From Pseudidiomarina donghaiensis (GTDB lineage: Bacteria > Pseudomonadota > Gammaproteobacteria > Enterobacterales > Alteromonadaceae), in the NCBI RefSeq assembly GCF_900116895.1, contig NZ_FPCF01000001.1:744001-808000 (forward strand): a stretch of 64,000 bases of DNA, read 5' to 3'. The position numbers and the translations under genes were made by a program. The notes below the pieces were generated by a model that was given only the letters and a program-made list of their open reading frames with translations, had not been told where the DNA came from and made no database searches. This document shows positions 10,347 through 20,270 of the stretch, piece after piece (position 1 is the stretch's first letter; each line of letters opens with the position of its first letter).

Positions 10347-10372
10347 ATCTTGCTGTAGCCACTGGTACGAAA

Positions 10373-12040
10373 TTACACACCAATTGGCTTATAGCGCGTA
10401 CGGTGTGGTTCCATAGCCTGCTCGCCGTGGGTTTTCTTCATGTATTCTTCGTAGTCGGTGTAGTTACCTTCATAGAAGTTGATTTGGCCTTCGTCACGGT
10501 AATCCAAAATGTGTGTGGCGACGCGGTCAAGGAACCAACGGTCGTGCGAGATCACCATGGCTGAGCCCGGGAATTCCAGCAATGCTTCTTCAAGTGCACG
10601 CAAGGTTTCAACGTCAAGGTCGTTGGTTGGTTCGTCTAACAGCAATAAGTTACCGCCAGCTTTTAACAGCTTAGCTAAATGCACACGGTTACGTTCACCA
10701 CCGGATAACTCACCGATTAATTTCTGTTGGTCGTTACCACGGAAATTAAAGCGGCCAACATAAGCGCGGCTGTTAATTTCGAAGTTACCAATACGTAAAA
10801 TATCTTGGCCGTCGGAGATTTCCTTCCAGACGCTGTTTTTGTCGTTCATGTCGTCACGGAACTGATCGACGCTTGCTAACTGCACGGTATCGCCGAGCTC
10901 AACGGAACCCGAGTCTGGCTGTTCTTTGCCGGTGATCATACGGAACAAGGTTGATTTACCCGCACCGTTCGGGCCGATAATACCGACAATGGCGCCTTTC
11001 GGAATGCTAAAACTTAAATCGTCAATGAGTACGCGGCCGTCGTAGGCTTTCTTCAGGTTTTTAACCTCAAGCACTTTGTCACCCAAGCGTGGGCCTGGTG
11101 GAATAAAGAGCTCGTTGGTTTCGTTACGTTTTTGATAATCACCGCTTTGTAGCTCTTCAAAACGCGCCATACGTGCTTTGCTTTTTGCTTGGCGGCCTTT
11201 CGGATTTTGGCGCACCCATTCAAGCTCTTGCTTGATACTACGTTGGCGCGCTTTTTCTTGTTTCTCTTCTTGTTCTAAGCGCTTTTCTTTTTGCTCAAGC
11301 CAAGATGAGTAGTTACCTTCCCATGGAATACCGTAGCCGCGGTCAAGTTCGAGAATCCAACCAGCCACATTATCTAAGAAGTAACGGTCGTGGGTAATGG
11401 CCACAACAGTGCCGTCGTAGTCATGCAAGAAGCGCTCTAACCACGCGACAGATTCGGCATCCAAGTGGTTGGTTGGTTCGTCAAGCAACAACATGTCGGG
11501 CTTACTGAGTAATAAACGACAAATAGCAACACGACGACGTTCACCACCAGAAAGCACCTTAATTTTGGTGTCCCACGGCGGCAGGCGCAGTGAATCGGCT
11601 GCACGTTCCAGCATATTATCTAAGTTGTGCCCGTCTTTAGCTTGAATAATGGCTTCAAGTTGGCCTTGTTTTTTCGCTAGCGCGTCAAAATCGGCGTCTT
11701 CTTCTGCATAGGCCGCATAAACTTGGTCAAGTTCGGTTAAGGCATTTTTCACATCAGCAACCGCTTCTTCGACGGTTTCGCGTACCGTTTTCTCTTCATC
11801 TAATTGCGGTTCTTGTGGCAAATAGCCAATTTCAATGCCAGCCAAAGGGCGTGCTTCACCTTCGATTTCTTTGTCCACGCCGGCCATAATGCGCAATAGC
11901 GTTGATTTACCGGCACCGTTTAAGCCGAGTACACCAATTTTCGCACCAGGGAAAAATGATAATGAAATGTCTTTCAGAATTGTCTTTTTCGGGGGGACAA
12001 CTTTGCCAACCCGCGACATGGAGTAAATATATTGTGCCAT
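10373..12040 (-). CDS. ettA: Energy-dependent translational throttle protein EttA (ABC-F)
   Basis: A 555-residue ABC-F ATPase with two nucleotide-binding domains and no membrane segments. Walker A motifs are GLNGAGKST (N-terminal) and GPNGAGKST (C-terminal), with signature motifs LSGGERRRVAICRLLL and LSGGERNRVHLAKLL. The charged linker between the domains (about residues 240-310) is the E-site tRNA-contacting region of this family. EttA gates the first steps of translation according to ATP level. It is monocistronic and converges on fadE. Confidence 0.95.
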   Translation of the reverse strand: MAQYIYSMSRVGKVVPPKKTILKDISLSFFPGAKIGVLGLNGAGKSTLLRIMAGVDKEIEGEARPLAGIEIGYLPQEPQLDEEKTVRETVEEAVADVKNALTELDQVYAAYAEEDADFDALAKKQGQLEAIIQAKDGHNLDNMLERAADSLRLPPWDTKIKVLSGGERRRVAICRLLLSKPDMLLLDEPTNHLDAESVAWLERFLHDYDGTVVAITHDRYFLDNVAGWILELDRGYGIPWEGNYSSWLEQKEKRLEQEEKQEKARQRSIKQELEWVRQNPKGRQAKSKARMARFEELQSGDYQKRNETNELFIPPGPRLGDKVLEVKNLKKAYDGRVLIDDLSFSIPKGAIVGIIGPNGAGKSTLFRMITGKEQPDSGSVELGDTVQLASVDQFRDDMNDKNSVWKEISDGQDILRIGNFEINSRAYVGRFNFRGNDQQKLIGELSGGERNRVHLAKLLKAGGNLLLLDEPTNDLDVETLRALEEALLEFPGSAMVISHDRWFLDRVATHILDYRDEGQINFYEGNYTDYEEYMKKTHGEQAMEPHRTRYKPIGV

Positions 12041-12062
12041 AGCAGCGTTCGTTCCTTTTTAG

Positions 12063-12077
12063 GTCTAATGATTAGAC
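12063..12077. promoter_or_regulatory. Short perfect palindrome upstream of ettA
   Basis: GTCTAAT-G-ATTAGAC is a perfect inverted repeat with 7-bp arms, 23 nt upstream of the ettA start codon in the ettA/glyA divergent region. It could be an operator, but no regulator is identified by this sequence. Confidence 0.35.
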
Positions 12078-12109
12078 TAAATTACTAAGCGGTTATTTTA
12101 ACCCTTAAG

Positions 12110-12146
12110 TTGGCGCTAACCCAAGTATATTGGTAAACTAGCGCCA
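12110..12146 (+). promoter_or_regulatory. Candidate sigma70 promoter of glyA with overlapping inverted repeat
   Basis: TTGGCG (12110-12115) and TAAACT (12134-12139) are separated by 18 nt, a plausible -35/-10 pair about 70 nt before the glyA ATG. The inverted repeat TGGCGCTA (12111-12118) with TAGCGCCA (12139-12146) starts in the -35 and overlaps the end of the -10, so a protein bound there could block or modulate transcription. Confidence 0.45.
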
Positions 12147-12211
12147 CTATTTTTGTTAACCCCCGTGGATAACAGGTTCGAGTTAGTCCGTTTGTGAAGT
12201 CAGGAGCCCCA

Positions 12212-13468
12212 ATGTTGAAACATGAAATGAATATTGCCGATTACGATGCAGATTTATGGCAGGCAATGACTGGTGAAGTGCAGCGCCAAGAAGAGCACAT
12301 TGAATTAATTGCCTCAGAAAACTATACCAGTCCTCGGGTACTTGAAGCGCAGGGCTCACAGCTGACTAACAAATATGCCGAAGGCTATCCTCATAAGCGT
12401 TACTACGGCGGTTGTGAATACGTCGATGCGGTAGAAGACTTGGCCATTGAACGAGCAAAAGCATTATTTGGTGCGAAGTATGCCAACGTACAACCGCATG
12501 CGGGCTCACAAGCAAACTCAGCGGTATTTTTAGCGTTATTAAACGCTGGCGACACCGTGTTAGGCATGAGCTTAGCGCACGGTGGCCACTTAACCCACGG
12601 TTCGCACGTTAACTTTTCCGGTAAATTATACAATGCCGTACAGTACGGCTTGGACGAAACCACTGGCGAGATTGACTACGCCGAAGTACGTGAATTAGCG
12701 CTCGAGCATAAGCCGAAAATGATTGTGGCTGGTTTCTCTGCCTACTCGGGTGTGGTTGATTGGGCTAAGTTCCGCGAAATTGCTGACGAAGTTGGTGCCT
12801 ACTTGTTAGTTGATATGGCCCACGTTGCTGGCTTAGTGGCTGCTGGTTTGTATCCAAACCCGGTACCATTTGCCGATGTGGTCACCACCACCACGCACAA
12901 AACCTTAGCCGGCCCACGTAGTGGTTTGATTTTGTCGGGTAAAGACGACGAAGATTTACATAAAAAATTAAACAGCGGTGTGTTTCCTGGTAGCCAAGGT
13001 GGCCCGTTGTGTCATGTGATTGCGGCCAAAGCTGTGGCATTTAAAGAAGCCATGGAGCCTGAGTTTAAAGCGTATCAGCAGCAGGTGCTTGATAACGCCA
13101 ACACCATGGTGAAAGTGATGCAAGAGCGCGGCTACAAAATTGTCTCTGGCGGCACCAAAAACCACTTGTTCTTAGTTGATTTGATTGACAAAGATATCAC
13201 CGGTAAAGACGCAGATGCGGCCTTAGGTCGGGCCTATATTACGGTGAACAAAAACTCTGTTCCGAATGACCCACGTTCACCGTTTGTTACTTCAGGCTTA
13301 CGCCTAGGTACGCCAGCGATTACCCGTCGTGGCTTTAAACAAGCTGAGACCGAGCAAGTCGCAAACTGGATTTGTGATGTGCTTGATAACATGAACGACG
13401 AGTCAGTGATTGCACGTGTGCGTGAGCAAGTGAAAGCACTGTGTAAGCAGTTCCCTGTTTACAAATAA
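12212..13468 (+). CDS. glyA: Serine hydroxymethyltransferase
   Basis: GlyA interconverts serine and glycine with tetrahydrofolate, supplying one-carbon units. The 418-residue PLP enzyme shows [26 protein letters not shown], and the PLP-lysine block [16 protein letters not shown]. The ATG at 12212 is chosen because CAGGAG at 12201-12206 precedes it and because the Escherichia coli protein begins with the same MLK(H/R)EMNIADYD; an in-frame GTG at 12194 lies before that ribosome-binding site. nrdR follows after 21 nt, so glyA and the nrdR-rib genes may share a transcript. Confidence 0.97.
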   Translation: MLKHEMNIADYDADLWQAMTGEVQRQEEHIELIASENYTSPRVLEAQGSQLTNKYAEGYPHKRYYGGCEYVDAVEDLAIERAKALFGAKYANVQPHAGSQANSAVFLALLNAGDTVLGMSLAHGGHLTHGSHVNFSGKLYNAVQYGLDETTGEIDYAEVRELALEHKPKMIVAGFSAYSGVVDWAKFREIADEVGAYLLVDMAHVAGLVAAGLYPNPVPFADVVTTTTHKTLAGPRSGLILSGKDDEDLHKKLNSGVFPGSQGGPLCHVIAAKAVAFKEAMEPEFKAYQQQVLDNANTMVKVMQERGYKIVSGGTKNHLFLVDLIDKDITGKDADAALGRAYITVNKNSVPNDPRSPFVTSGLRLGTPAITRRGFKQAETEQVANWICDVLDNMNDESVIARVREQVKALCKQFPVYK

Positions 13469-13489
13469 CGAAGACCAAGGAAGCAGCCT

Positions 13490-13939
13490 ATGCATTGTCC
13501 TTTTTGCGGAACACAAGACACCAAAGTTATCGACTCGCGGTTAGTGGCCGATGGCGCTTCAGTGCGACGTCGACGTGAGTGCAGTGACTGCAAAGAACGG
13601 TTCACCACGTTTGAAACCGCGGAATTGATCATGCCTCGTGTGATCAAGTCTGATGGAACGCGAGAGCCGTTTAATGAGGACAAATTACGCAACGGGCTGC
13701 TTCGCGCTTTAGAAAAACGCCCAGTTAGCTTAGAGGCGATGGAGCAAGCGATTCATAACGTCAAGTCGGCGCTGCGCGCTACGGGTGAGCGAGAAATTAC
13801 CAGCCAGGTTATCGGTGGTTTAGTCATGGAAAACCTCAAAGCCCTCGACAAAGTGGCCTATATTCGTTTCGCTTCGGTATACAGAGCCTTTGATGATATT
13901 CGTGAGTTTGGTGAGGAGATAGCACGTCTCAATGACTAA
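13490..13939 (+). CDS. nrdR: Transcriptional repressor NrdR
   Basis: NrdR represses ribonucleotide reductase genes when dATP levels are high. The 149-residue protein has an N-terminal zinc ribbon (CPFCG and CSDCKERF) and an ATP-cone domain ([23 protein letters not shown] begins it). The gene overlaps ribD by 8 nt, matching the common nrdR-ribD arrangement. Confidence 0.97.
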   Translation: MHCPFCGTQDTKVIDSRLVADGASVRRRRECSDCKERFTTFETAELIMPRVIKSDGTREPFNEDKLRNGLLRALEKRPVSLEAMEQAIHNVKSALRATGEREITSQVIGGLVMENLKALDKVAYIRFASVYRAFDDIREFGEEIARLND

Positions 13940-15059
13940 GCCACGAGTCAACCATCAGTTTTACATGCAACGCGCCCTTGAGCTTGCCGCTCAGGGGCGT
14001 TTTTCAACGCATCCGAACCCCATGGTGGGCTGCGTAATTGTTGCTAACGGCGAGATTGTCGGTGAAGGCTGGCATCAGCGAGCTGGCGAGCCACATGCGG
14101 AAGTGCATGCGTTGCGCCAAGCCGGCGAGCGAGCGCGAGGTGCAACCGCTTATGTGACGTTGGAACCGTGTAGCCACTTTGGACGCACGCCGCCGTGCGC
14201 CGATGCGCTGATTAACGCGGGGCTGAAGTGCGTGGTGGTGGCTATGCAAGACCCAAACCCGCAAGTGAGTGGTGAGGGCATTGCGCGCCTGCAAGCGCAA
14301 GGTATTGACGTAAAAGTTGGGGTGCTTGAGCAGGACGCGCGCCGGCTCAATAGCGGGTTTGTGTCGCGTATGCAACGCAAACGTCCGTGGGTGCGGGTAA
14401 AAATGGCGGCTTCGTTAGACGGGCGTACTGCGCTTGCGAATGGGGCTAGCCAATGGGTTACTAGCAGCGATGTGCGCAACGACGTACACCGCTGGCGCGC
14501 GCAAAGCGGGGCCATTTTAAGTACCGCGGAAACCGTTTTGGCTGACCAAGCACAATTGACTGCACGCCATCAACAAGCCGTGTTACAACCGCTGCGGGTC
14601 ATTATTGACTCCCGTGGTTTGCTAACCGGTGAAGAAGTTGTGTTTTCGAACACCGCCCCAATTTTATTGGTGCACGCGCCTGATACTCAGCGTTCGGTTG
14701 AGAGCGCCGCGCGTTGGCCCGAGCATGTGCAAGTGGTGACAGTTGAGCGCACCCAAACCGGGCATATTGATTTAACTGAATTACTGCACACCTTGGCAGC
14801 GCGTGAAGTGAACTCGGTGTGGACCGAGTGTGGTGCGCAACTGGCCGGTGCATTGATTGAGGCTGAGCTAGTTGATGAACTGATTGTGTACTTAGCGCCT
14901 AAACTCATGGGACATACCGCCCATGGGCTCTTGCATTTACCGCCATTTGAGGCGATGAGCCAAGTACCGGAACTTAAATTTACCGATGTACGCCTAGTGG
15001 CTGACGCGTTGCGAATTGTCGCCGTGCCGCACCGGGTGAGAGGAGACATATTGTCGTGA
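13932..15059 (+). CDS. ribD: Bifunctional riboflavin biosynthesis deaminase/reductase
   Basis: RibD deaminates the pyrimidine formed from GTP and then reduces its ribosyl side chain. The N-terminal deaminase has the zinc motif HAEVHAL and [11 protein letters not shown] (residues about 50-85), and the C-terminal reductase begins near [18 protein letters not shown]. Its 375 residues are normal for the family. The 3' end overlaps the following ribBA-type gene by 4 nt. The usual ribE (riboflavin synthase) is not between them. Confidence 0.96.
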   Translation: MTKPRVNHQFYMQRALELAAQGRFSTHPNPMVGCVIVANGEIVGEGWHQRAGEPHAEVHALRQAGERARGATAYVTLEPCSHFGRTPPCADALINAGLKCVVVAMQDPNPQVSGEGIARLQAQGIDVKVGVLEQDARRLNSGFVSRMQRKRPWVRVKMAASLDGRTALANGASQWVTSSDVRNDVHRWRAQSGAILSTAETVLADQAQLTARHQQAVLQPLRVIIDSRGLLTGEEVVFSNTAPILLVHAPDTQRSVESAARWPEHVQVVTVERTQTGHIDLTELLHTLAAREVNSVWTECGAQLAGALIEAELVDELIVYLAPKLMGHTAHGLLHLPPFEAMSQVPELKFTDVRLVADALRIVAVPHRVRGDILS

Positions 15060-16210
15060 ATAACGTGTTAAATACAGACGCTTCTACACTCAACAGTGCT
15101 GCAGAAATTATTGAAGATATTCGTCAGGGTAAAATGGTTATCTTGATGGACGACGAAGACCGTGAGAACGAAGGCGATCTTATTCTTGCTGCTGAATGTG
15201 TCACCCCCGCGGCAATTAATTTTATGGCGCGTTACGGTCGTGGCCTGATTTGTTTAACGCTTACTGAAGAGCGCTGCAAACAACTGCGCTTACCCTTGAT
15301 GGTTGATCAAAACAACTCGCCGTATGCCACCAATTTTACTGTGTCTATAGAAGCTGCTGAAGGTGTCACCACAGGCATTTCTGCGGCCGATCGCGCTCGT
15401 ACCGTGCAGGCTGCGGTGGCGAAGGATGCAAAACCAGCCGATTTGGTTATGCCTGGTCATATATTCCCGCTTAAAGCCAAAGCTGGCGGCGTGTTGAATC
15501 GTGCTGGACATACCGAAGCTGGCTGCGACTTGGCACGTTTAGCAGGCTATGAGCCGGCCGCCGTTATCGTCGAAATATTGAACGAAGACGGCACTATGGC
15601 GCGACGTCCTGACTTAGAAAAATTCGCTGCTGAGCACGATATTAAAATTGGCACCATTGCTGATTTGATTGAATATCGTTCGTTAAAAGAGAAAACAGTT
15701 GAGCGTAAGGCGCATTGCAAACTACCAACCGCTTATGGCGAATTTGAACTGATTACCTATCAAGACACCATTGATAAACAGGTGCACTACGCGCTCGTGC
15801 ATGGTGAAGTTAGCGCTGATAAAGCAGTAAATGTTCGGGTGCATTTGCAAGACACCTTTAACGATTTGTTCGCGACAGAGCGCGCAGCCAAGCGCAGTTG
15901 GCCGCTTGGCCATGCGATGAAATACATTGGTGAAAACGATGGCGTATTGGTGGTTATCGGTCGCCAGCAGTCTTCAGACGATATTTTAGAGCAGGTGATG
16001 AGCTTTGCTGCGGAAGACCGTGGTGAAGTAAAACCTAGCGCCGCCGCCTCGAATGCGTCGCGCAACGTGGGTATCGGCTCGCAAATATTAGCCGACTTGG
16101 GTGTTCATGACATGCGCTTAATGAGTTCACCAAAACGTTATTCAGCGTTGTCTGGATTTGGCCTAGAAGTTGTTGATTTTATTGAAGATGCTCAGGCTGA
16201 CGACGAATAG
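15056..16210 (+). CDS. 3,4-dihydroxy-2-butanone 4-phosphate synthase with degenerate GTP cyclohydrolase II domain (RibBX-like)
   Basis: A 384-residue protein starting at a GTG that overlaps ribD. Residues 1 to about 205 are an intact DHBP synthase (RibB): [34 protein letters not shown]. The C-terminal half aligns in layout with GTP cyclohydrolase II, but the zinc-binding cysteines and catalytic block are gone: where family members have a CxxGDxxxSxxCDC segment, this one reads [20 protein letters not shown]. It should therefore make only the butanone phosphate, like the RibBX proteins described in other proteobacteria. A separate RibA would be needed elsewhere. Confidence 0.88.
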   Translation: MNNVLNTDASTLNSAAEIIEDIRQGKMVILMDDEDRENEGDLILAAECVTPAAINFMARYGRGLICLTLTEERCKQLRLPLMVDQNNSPYATNFTVSIEAAEGVTTGISAADRARTVQAAVAKDAKPADLVMPGHIFPLKAKAGGVLNRAGHTEAGCDLARLAGYEPAAVIVEILNEDGTMARRPDLEKFAAEHDIKIGTIADLIEYRSLKEKTVERKAHCKLPTAYGEFELITYQDTIDKQVHYALVHGEVSADKAVNVRVHLQDTFNDLFATERAAKRSWPLGHAMKYIGENDGVLVVIGRQQSSDDILEQVMSFAAEDRGEVKPSAAASNASRNVGIGSQILADLGVHDMRLMSSPKRYSALSGFGLEVVDFIEDAQADDE

Positions 16211-16216
16211 GTTAGG

Positions 16217-17089
16217 TTAATTGTTAGCGATGTTAAGCACCTGCTGCCACAGTTGTTCATTGGTGGGAGCAGGGTGGCCAGCTAGCTTTGCTTGGCGCGC
16301 AACAAAGCCATTTAAATAGTCAACTTCAGTGGGGCGGTTCAGGCGCACATCCATTAGCATTGACGAATAGTTGTTCGCGGTGTTTTTGATGACATGATGC
16401 GCTTGAGCGACTAACTCTTCGGCACCCAACTGCACCCCAAAATAGGCTGCTAACCAACAAATCTCTTGTGCTGCCTGCAATTGTACGGCACTTATATCGT
16501 GGCTCAGCAGTTCGCCGTTGCGACAGTTGTGAATAACCGTAAACGGATTAATTAAGCAATTAATGGCGAGTTTAATCCACCGCCGCTGATGAATTGCTGG
16601 GCTCCAATTCAATGGCGGTAACGCGTTGTTCAGCACCGAAAATACTTCAATAGGGCGAGCGCTTGAAGCGTGCTCAACTTGTGCCCAACCAAGCCAGCTT
16701 TCACCCATTCCAGCATGGATAACCTCGTTGTCATGACGATAAGCACCGTGCGTGGTTACCCAATGCAGGGTGTTTGGCGGCAGCAAACTTGCTTCGTTAT
16801 CAAGCATACCGTTGTAGCTGACGATCAACGAAGATCCAACGGGTAAATTTGCGGCGTTTAATTGTTCAATCACGGTTTCTACTTGATAGGCTTTTACCGC
16901 GGCAAAAACTTGTGTGGGCTGGGTTAATGGTAAGTCAACCGTGCTAAATTCCAGTTGGTGGGCGTTGTAAAGCAGCTGAATAGTTGCTTGTTCATGACGC
17001 GGTTTTATAACGACGTGCTCACCAATACGACGTAAATTTGCTGCCATTAAGCTGCCAATAGCCCCAGTACCCACCACTAGCCAATGCAT
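16217..17089 (-). CDS. panE: 2-dehydropantoate 2-reductase
   Basis: A 290-residue NADPH-dependent ketopantoate reductase of pantothenate and coenzyme A synthesis. The N-terminal nucleotide fold has VVGTGAIGSLMAANL, and the C-terminal domain contains KLAINCLINPFTVI with the conserved Lys and Asn, plus SSMLMDVRLNRPTEVDYLNG. It converges on the rib gene with a 6-nt gap and abuts the AmpG-like gene upstream, so it is probably part of a minus-strand operon with it. Confidence 0.9.
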   Translation of the reverse strand: MHWLVVGTGAIGSLMAANLRRIGEHVVIKPRHEQATIQLLYNAHQLEFSTVDLPLTQPTQVFAAVKAYQVETVIEQLNAANLPVGSSLIVSYNGMLDNEASLLPPNTLHWVTTHGAYRHDNEVIHAGMGESWLGWAQVEHASSARPIEVFSVLNNALPPLNWSPAIHQRRWIKLAINCLINPFTVIHNCRNGELLSHDISAVQLQAAQEICWLAAYFGVQLGAEELVAQAHHVIKNTANNYSSMLMDVRLNRPTEVDYLNGFVARQAKLAGHPAPTNEQLWQQVLNIANN

Positions 17090-18418
17090 TTAGTTTAGCT
17101 CCCGCTGATAATTTTGTTCGAGCCGCGTTAACGGTTTTCGCAATGCCAGTAATATCAGCAAACTCGGGGTTACCATGATTGCCGTAAGGATAAAAAACAA
17201 TTGCCAGTCGCCGTTTAGCCAGTTCACAACATAACCGCTATACGAAGAAAGCAGTGTACGCCCAAGGTTACCAAGCGACGCAAATAACGCATATTGGGTG
17301 GCGGTAAAGGCGCGATTACACAGCAAGCTAATAAAGGCCACAAAGGCGACGGTTGACCACGCTGCGGTAAAGCCGTCAATGATCACCGCAGCCAGTAAAA
17401 GGTTCGTGTTGGGCCCAACACCGGCTATCCAGGCAAACATTAAATTCGATGCCGACATGGCAATGCCGCCAGTAAGTAGGCCGCGCACAATGCCAAGCTT
17501 CAAGTTAACAAAACTGCCTAAAATGGCGAAGACAATGGTTACCCACCAGGTGACCATTTTTGAGTACACGGCAATATCGTCGTTGCTAAAGCCAATTTCT
17601 TTGTAAAACACAATAGACATGCGGCCAAGAAAGGCTTCGCCAATTTTAAACAGAAAAATAAACGCTAGCATACCTAGGGCTAGCTGCCAGCCGCTGCGTT
17701 TAAAATACTCGGTTATTGGCTCGACCAAGGTGCTTAGTAACCAGTCTTGCCAGCGGTTGAATTGCGGTATGGCAGGTCGGTAGCGGGTTGATTCTCGGGT
17801 GGCCATAACAAACAAAATTTGTGCGCCAATAACAAAACACAGCACCGTATAGGCGTCTTGCCAAAACAGACTAGTGCCATCGACTAAGAAAAATGGAATG
17901 GCGCCGAGCCCACTGTAGCCACTCCACCAACCGGCGGTTGCCATGGCTGCACCAGCTGATTGCAGGCGCGCTTCATGGGGGCCAAAGGTTTCAATACGAT
18001 AGGCATCGATGGCCACGTCTTGGGTGGCTGAAAATATAGCGATGACGAGCGCCATGAGTGCAACCCACCAAATGTCAGTAACCACATCGAGTTGGGTTAA
18101 GGTTAGGGTAGCGGCCAGAATACCGAACAAGCAAAGCAGCATCCAGGCGCGGCGTTGCCCAAACCAGCGCTGTAACTTGGGCACTTTGACGCGGTCGACT
18201 AACGGTGACCACAGGGCATTGACCGAGTAGGCGACAAAGACCACGCCAAATAGGCCTATAGCCGAGCGGTCTACGCCAACTTCTTGCAGCCAAGCTGACA
18301 ACATAGAGCCGATGAGCACCCAAGGGAAACCACTAATGACGCCAAACCCGAAGATAACCCATATACGCGGTTCGCGATAAATACTGAAGTCTTTATACCA
18401 AGGCTGTGATGAGGTCAT
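17090..18418 (-). CDS. ampG: AmpG-like muropeptide MFS permease
   Basis: A 442-residue inner-membrane transporter with about 12-14 hydrophobic segments. The N-terminus (FGFGVISGFPWVLIGSML, SAIGLFGVVFVAYSVNALW, PLVDRV) resembles AmpG, which imports GlcNAc-anhydro-muropeptides for cell-wall recycling. Its stop abuts the panE start, and a cyclophilin gene lies upstream on the same strand, an arrangement known in related bacteria. Substrate is inferred from the family. Confidence 0.85.
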   Translation of the reverse strand: MTSSQPWYKDFSIYREPRIWVIFGFGVISGFPWVLIGSMLSAWLQEVGVDRSAIGLFGVVFVAYSVNALWSPLVDRVKVPKLQRWFGQRRAWMLLCLFGILAATLTLTQLDVVTDIWWVALMALVIAIFSATQDVAIDAYRIETFGPHEARLQSAGAAMATAGWWSGYSGLGAIPFFLVDGTSLFWQDAYTVLCFVIGAQILFVMATRESTRYRPAIPQFNRWQDWLLSTLVEPITEYFKRSGWQLALGMLAFIFLFKIGEAFLGRMSIVFYKEIGFSNDDIAVYSKMVTWWVTIVFAILGSFVNLKLGIVRGLLTGGIAMSASNLMFAWIAGVGPNTNLLLAAVIIDGFTAAWSTVAFVAFISLLCNRAFTATQYALFASLGNLGRTLLSSYSGYVVNWLNGDWQLFFILTAIMVTPSLLILLALRKPLTRLEQNYQRELN

Positions 18419-18423
18419 GGGGC

Positions 18424-19029
18424 CTACTGTTGCGGTAGAATTTCTATTTTTTTAAGTACCGGCGGATTTTTCGGAACATTTGGCCAGCCGGTTTGCTTGT
18501 GATAGAACTCGGTTTCAACCGCTGCTAACTTTTCTAACACAGCTTCACCTTCAACCACCCAGCCAAACACGGCGTAGCCCCAGCCTTTGGTTGACGGGTT
18601 GAGTGACTCGTTGTCATTCACATTAAAATAAAACTGGCGTGTTGCTGAATGAGGGTCATTAACACGGGCCATTGCAATCGTGCCGTAGTTGTTCAACATT
18701 CCGTTGCCAGACTCATTGAAAATGGGATCAAACATGGTTTTGGCTTCAAAGTTTTCAGTGTAGCCGCCACCTTGCACCACAAAACCAGGAATAATGCGAT
18801 GAAAAATGGTGTTGTTGTAACTACCGGCTTGCACGTACTGCAAAAAATTTTCCACGGTAATTGGCGCTTTGGCGCGATTTAGCTCAACCACAATGTCACC
18901 TTCGGTGGTTACAAACTTCACTTTAGGAAATAGGTTATTGGGCTGAACTGTGTTTGCATTCGTAGAAGCAGACGCAACGAAAAGAGCCGTAAACACGACA
19001 AAAACAGCTAATTTTATGGCAGTTCGCAT
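18424..19029 (-). CDS. Periplasmic cyclophilin-type peptidyl-prolyl isomerase
   Basis: A 201-residue protein with an N-terminal signal peptide (about residues 1-26, hydrophobic core LAVFVVFTALFVASA) and a complete cyclophilin domain: FVTTEGDIVVELNRAKAPITVENF, NTIFHRIIPGFVVQGGGY, YGTIAMARVNDPHSATRQFYFNV. It catalyses prolyl isomerisation during folding of exported proteins. It lies 5 nt upstream of ampG and 2 nt downstream of rlmG. Confidence 0.92.
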   Translation of the reverse strand: MRTAIKLAVFVVFTALFVASASTNANTVQPNNLFPKVKFVTTEGDIVVELNRAKAPITVENFLQYVQAGSYNNTIFHRIIPGFVVQGGGYTENFEAKTMFDPIFNESGNGMLNNYGTIAMARVNDPHSATRQFYFNVNDNESLNPSTKGWGYAVFGWVVEGEAVLEKLAAVETEFYHKQTGWPNVPKNPPVLKKIEILPQQ

Positions 19030-19031
19030 GA

Positions 19032-20156
19032 TTAACCTCGGGCTTTTAAAATGACAAATTTATTGTTTTGTGCAACTTGGTGCACTTGCTTAAATAAACG
19101 TTTCAAAGGCTGATAATAGGGTAAATGACGGTTAGCCACTACCCATAGTTCGCCGTTTTTACGTAAAACTCGCTTACTATCACGAAACATTTGGCGAGCA
19201 ATGTGTTCGGTCACCGCGTGCTCTTGATGAAACGGAGGGTTGCATAGAATGAGATCGCAGCTGTGATCGTCTTGCTTTGCCAAGCAGTCGTCAACCTGTG
19301 CATGATATTGCGCTGTTGTACTGGCAGTTGTGCCCGTAAGGTTCTGTTCAATGTTGGCACGGGTTGACGCAATGGCTAAGAATGACTCATCAACCCAAGT
19401 GATCTGACTGGCCGGCGACAATTGCGCGTAGCGCAGGCCAAGCACGCCATTACCACAACCTAAGTCAATAACGCACTCAGCGCCGCTTGGCGGCATATTG
19501 CTGAGCATAAATCGCGCACCGATATCCAACTGGTTGCGAGCAAATACACCTGCATGGTGTTGTAGCGTTAGGTTAAACTCAGGCACCTGCCAGGTACTAA
19601 CAAACCGCTCAGTCTGGATAGGCGTTGAGGTAAGTTTGGCACTTAATGTGCGACATTTTCGTTGTATAAGAGAAACATCGACACCGGTGCAATATTGGTC
19701 AAATAGCGCACGCACAGCGGGTGTAAACAGCTTACTTTTTGCCGCCGCAAAAAGCTGGGTGCCAGGGGGTAATTCAGTAGCTAGTTTTGCTAATTGAAAT
19801 TCAAGTAAACTCTGGCTTTTGGGTATTTTTAAAAATACCACGTCTGTGGCTGCAGGCGCATGGTCTAGCGGTGACAGCGGTTGTAAGGTGTTCGGTAGTT
19901 GATTACTGGTTAAGTTGGCATGCCATGCGCAATGGCTTACATAAGAGTCAGCTTGACTGGCAACGGGTAAGCCTGCCAATGGCAGCAGTAGGGCACCGAA
20001 TTGGTCGTTGACGAGCAATGGTTGCTGGTCGTCGCGCTGAGCAATAATGTCATGCAATAACTCGTCGGCAGCGTCCCACGCTTGCAGCGGGTCGTGACTG
20101 CGAACCGGGTAGCGATTTAGTTGCCACTGTCCCGCGGCACTTCGAAGTGTTGTCAT
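19032..20156 (-). CDS. rlmG: 23S rRNA (guanine-N2)-methyltransferase RlmG-like
   Basis: A 374-residue class I methyltransferase in two halves: a divergent N-terminal copy with the RlmG-like NRYPVRSHDPLQAWDAADELL, and a catalytic C-terminal half with the SAM motif VIDLGCGNGVLGLRYA and catalytic NPPFHQ. RlmG methylates G1835 of 23S rRNA; RsmC is the close alternative, but the N-terminal match favours RlmG. It heads a minus-strand run with the cyclophilin, ampG and panE, and is divergent from the FabH-like gene. Confidence 0.88.
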   Translation of the reverse strand: MTTLRSAAGQWQLNRYPVRSHDPLQAWDAADELLHDIIAQRDDQQPLLVNDQFGALLLPLAGLPVASQADSYVSHCAWHANLTSNQLPNTLQPLSPLDHAPAATDVVFLKIPKSQSLLEFQLAKLATELPPGTQLFAAAKSKLFTPAVRALFDQYCTGVDVSLIQRKCRTLSAKLTSTPIQTERFVSTWQVPEFNLTLQHHAGVFARNQLDIGARFMLSNMPPSGAECVIDLGCGNGVLGLRYAQLSPASQITWVDESFLAIASTRANIEQNLTGTTASTTAQYHAQVDDCLAKQDDHSCDLILCNPPFHQEHAVTEHIARQMFRDSKRVLRKNGELWVVANRHLPYYQPLKRLFKQVHQVAQNNKFVILKARG

Positions 20157-20194
20157 GACTCAACCTTATCAATTTTGTTTTCCAGGCACTTTTG

Positions 20195-20211
20195 TAATGG
20201 TCGGACATTTC
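20195..20211 (+). promoter_or_regulatory. FadR-like operator upstream of the FabH-like gene
   Basis: TAATGGTCGGACATTTC matches about 12 of 17 positions of the Escherichia coli-type FadR operator (AACTGGTCGGACCTGTT form) and contains the full TGGTCGGAC core. It lies 60 nt before the start codon. The same core occurs before fadD and fadR in this window, which makes the match more credible than it would be alone. Confidence 0.55.
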
Positions 20212-20270
20212 ACCGCCGAACATTCGTGCTATGATACCGAAAAACGACAGGTGACTATAGGTTTTAACAC

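Noticed and set aside
14004-14515. Two minus-strand reading frames opposite ribD
   Set aside because: They lie in other frames of a well-supported ribD gene and have unnatural composition.
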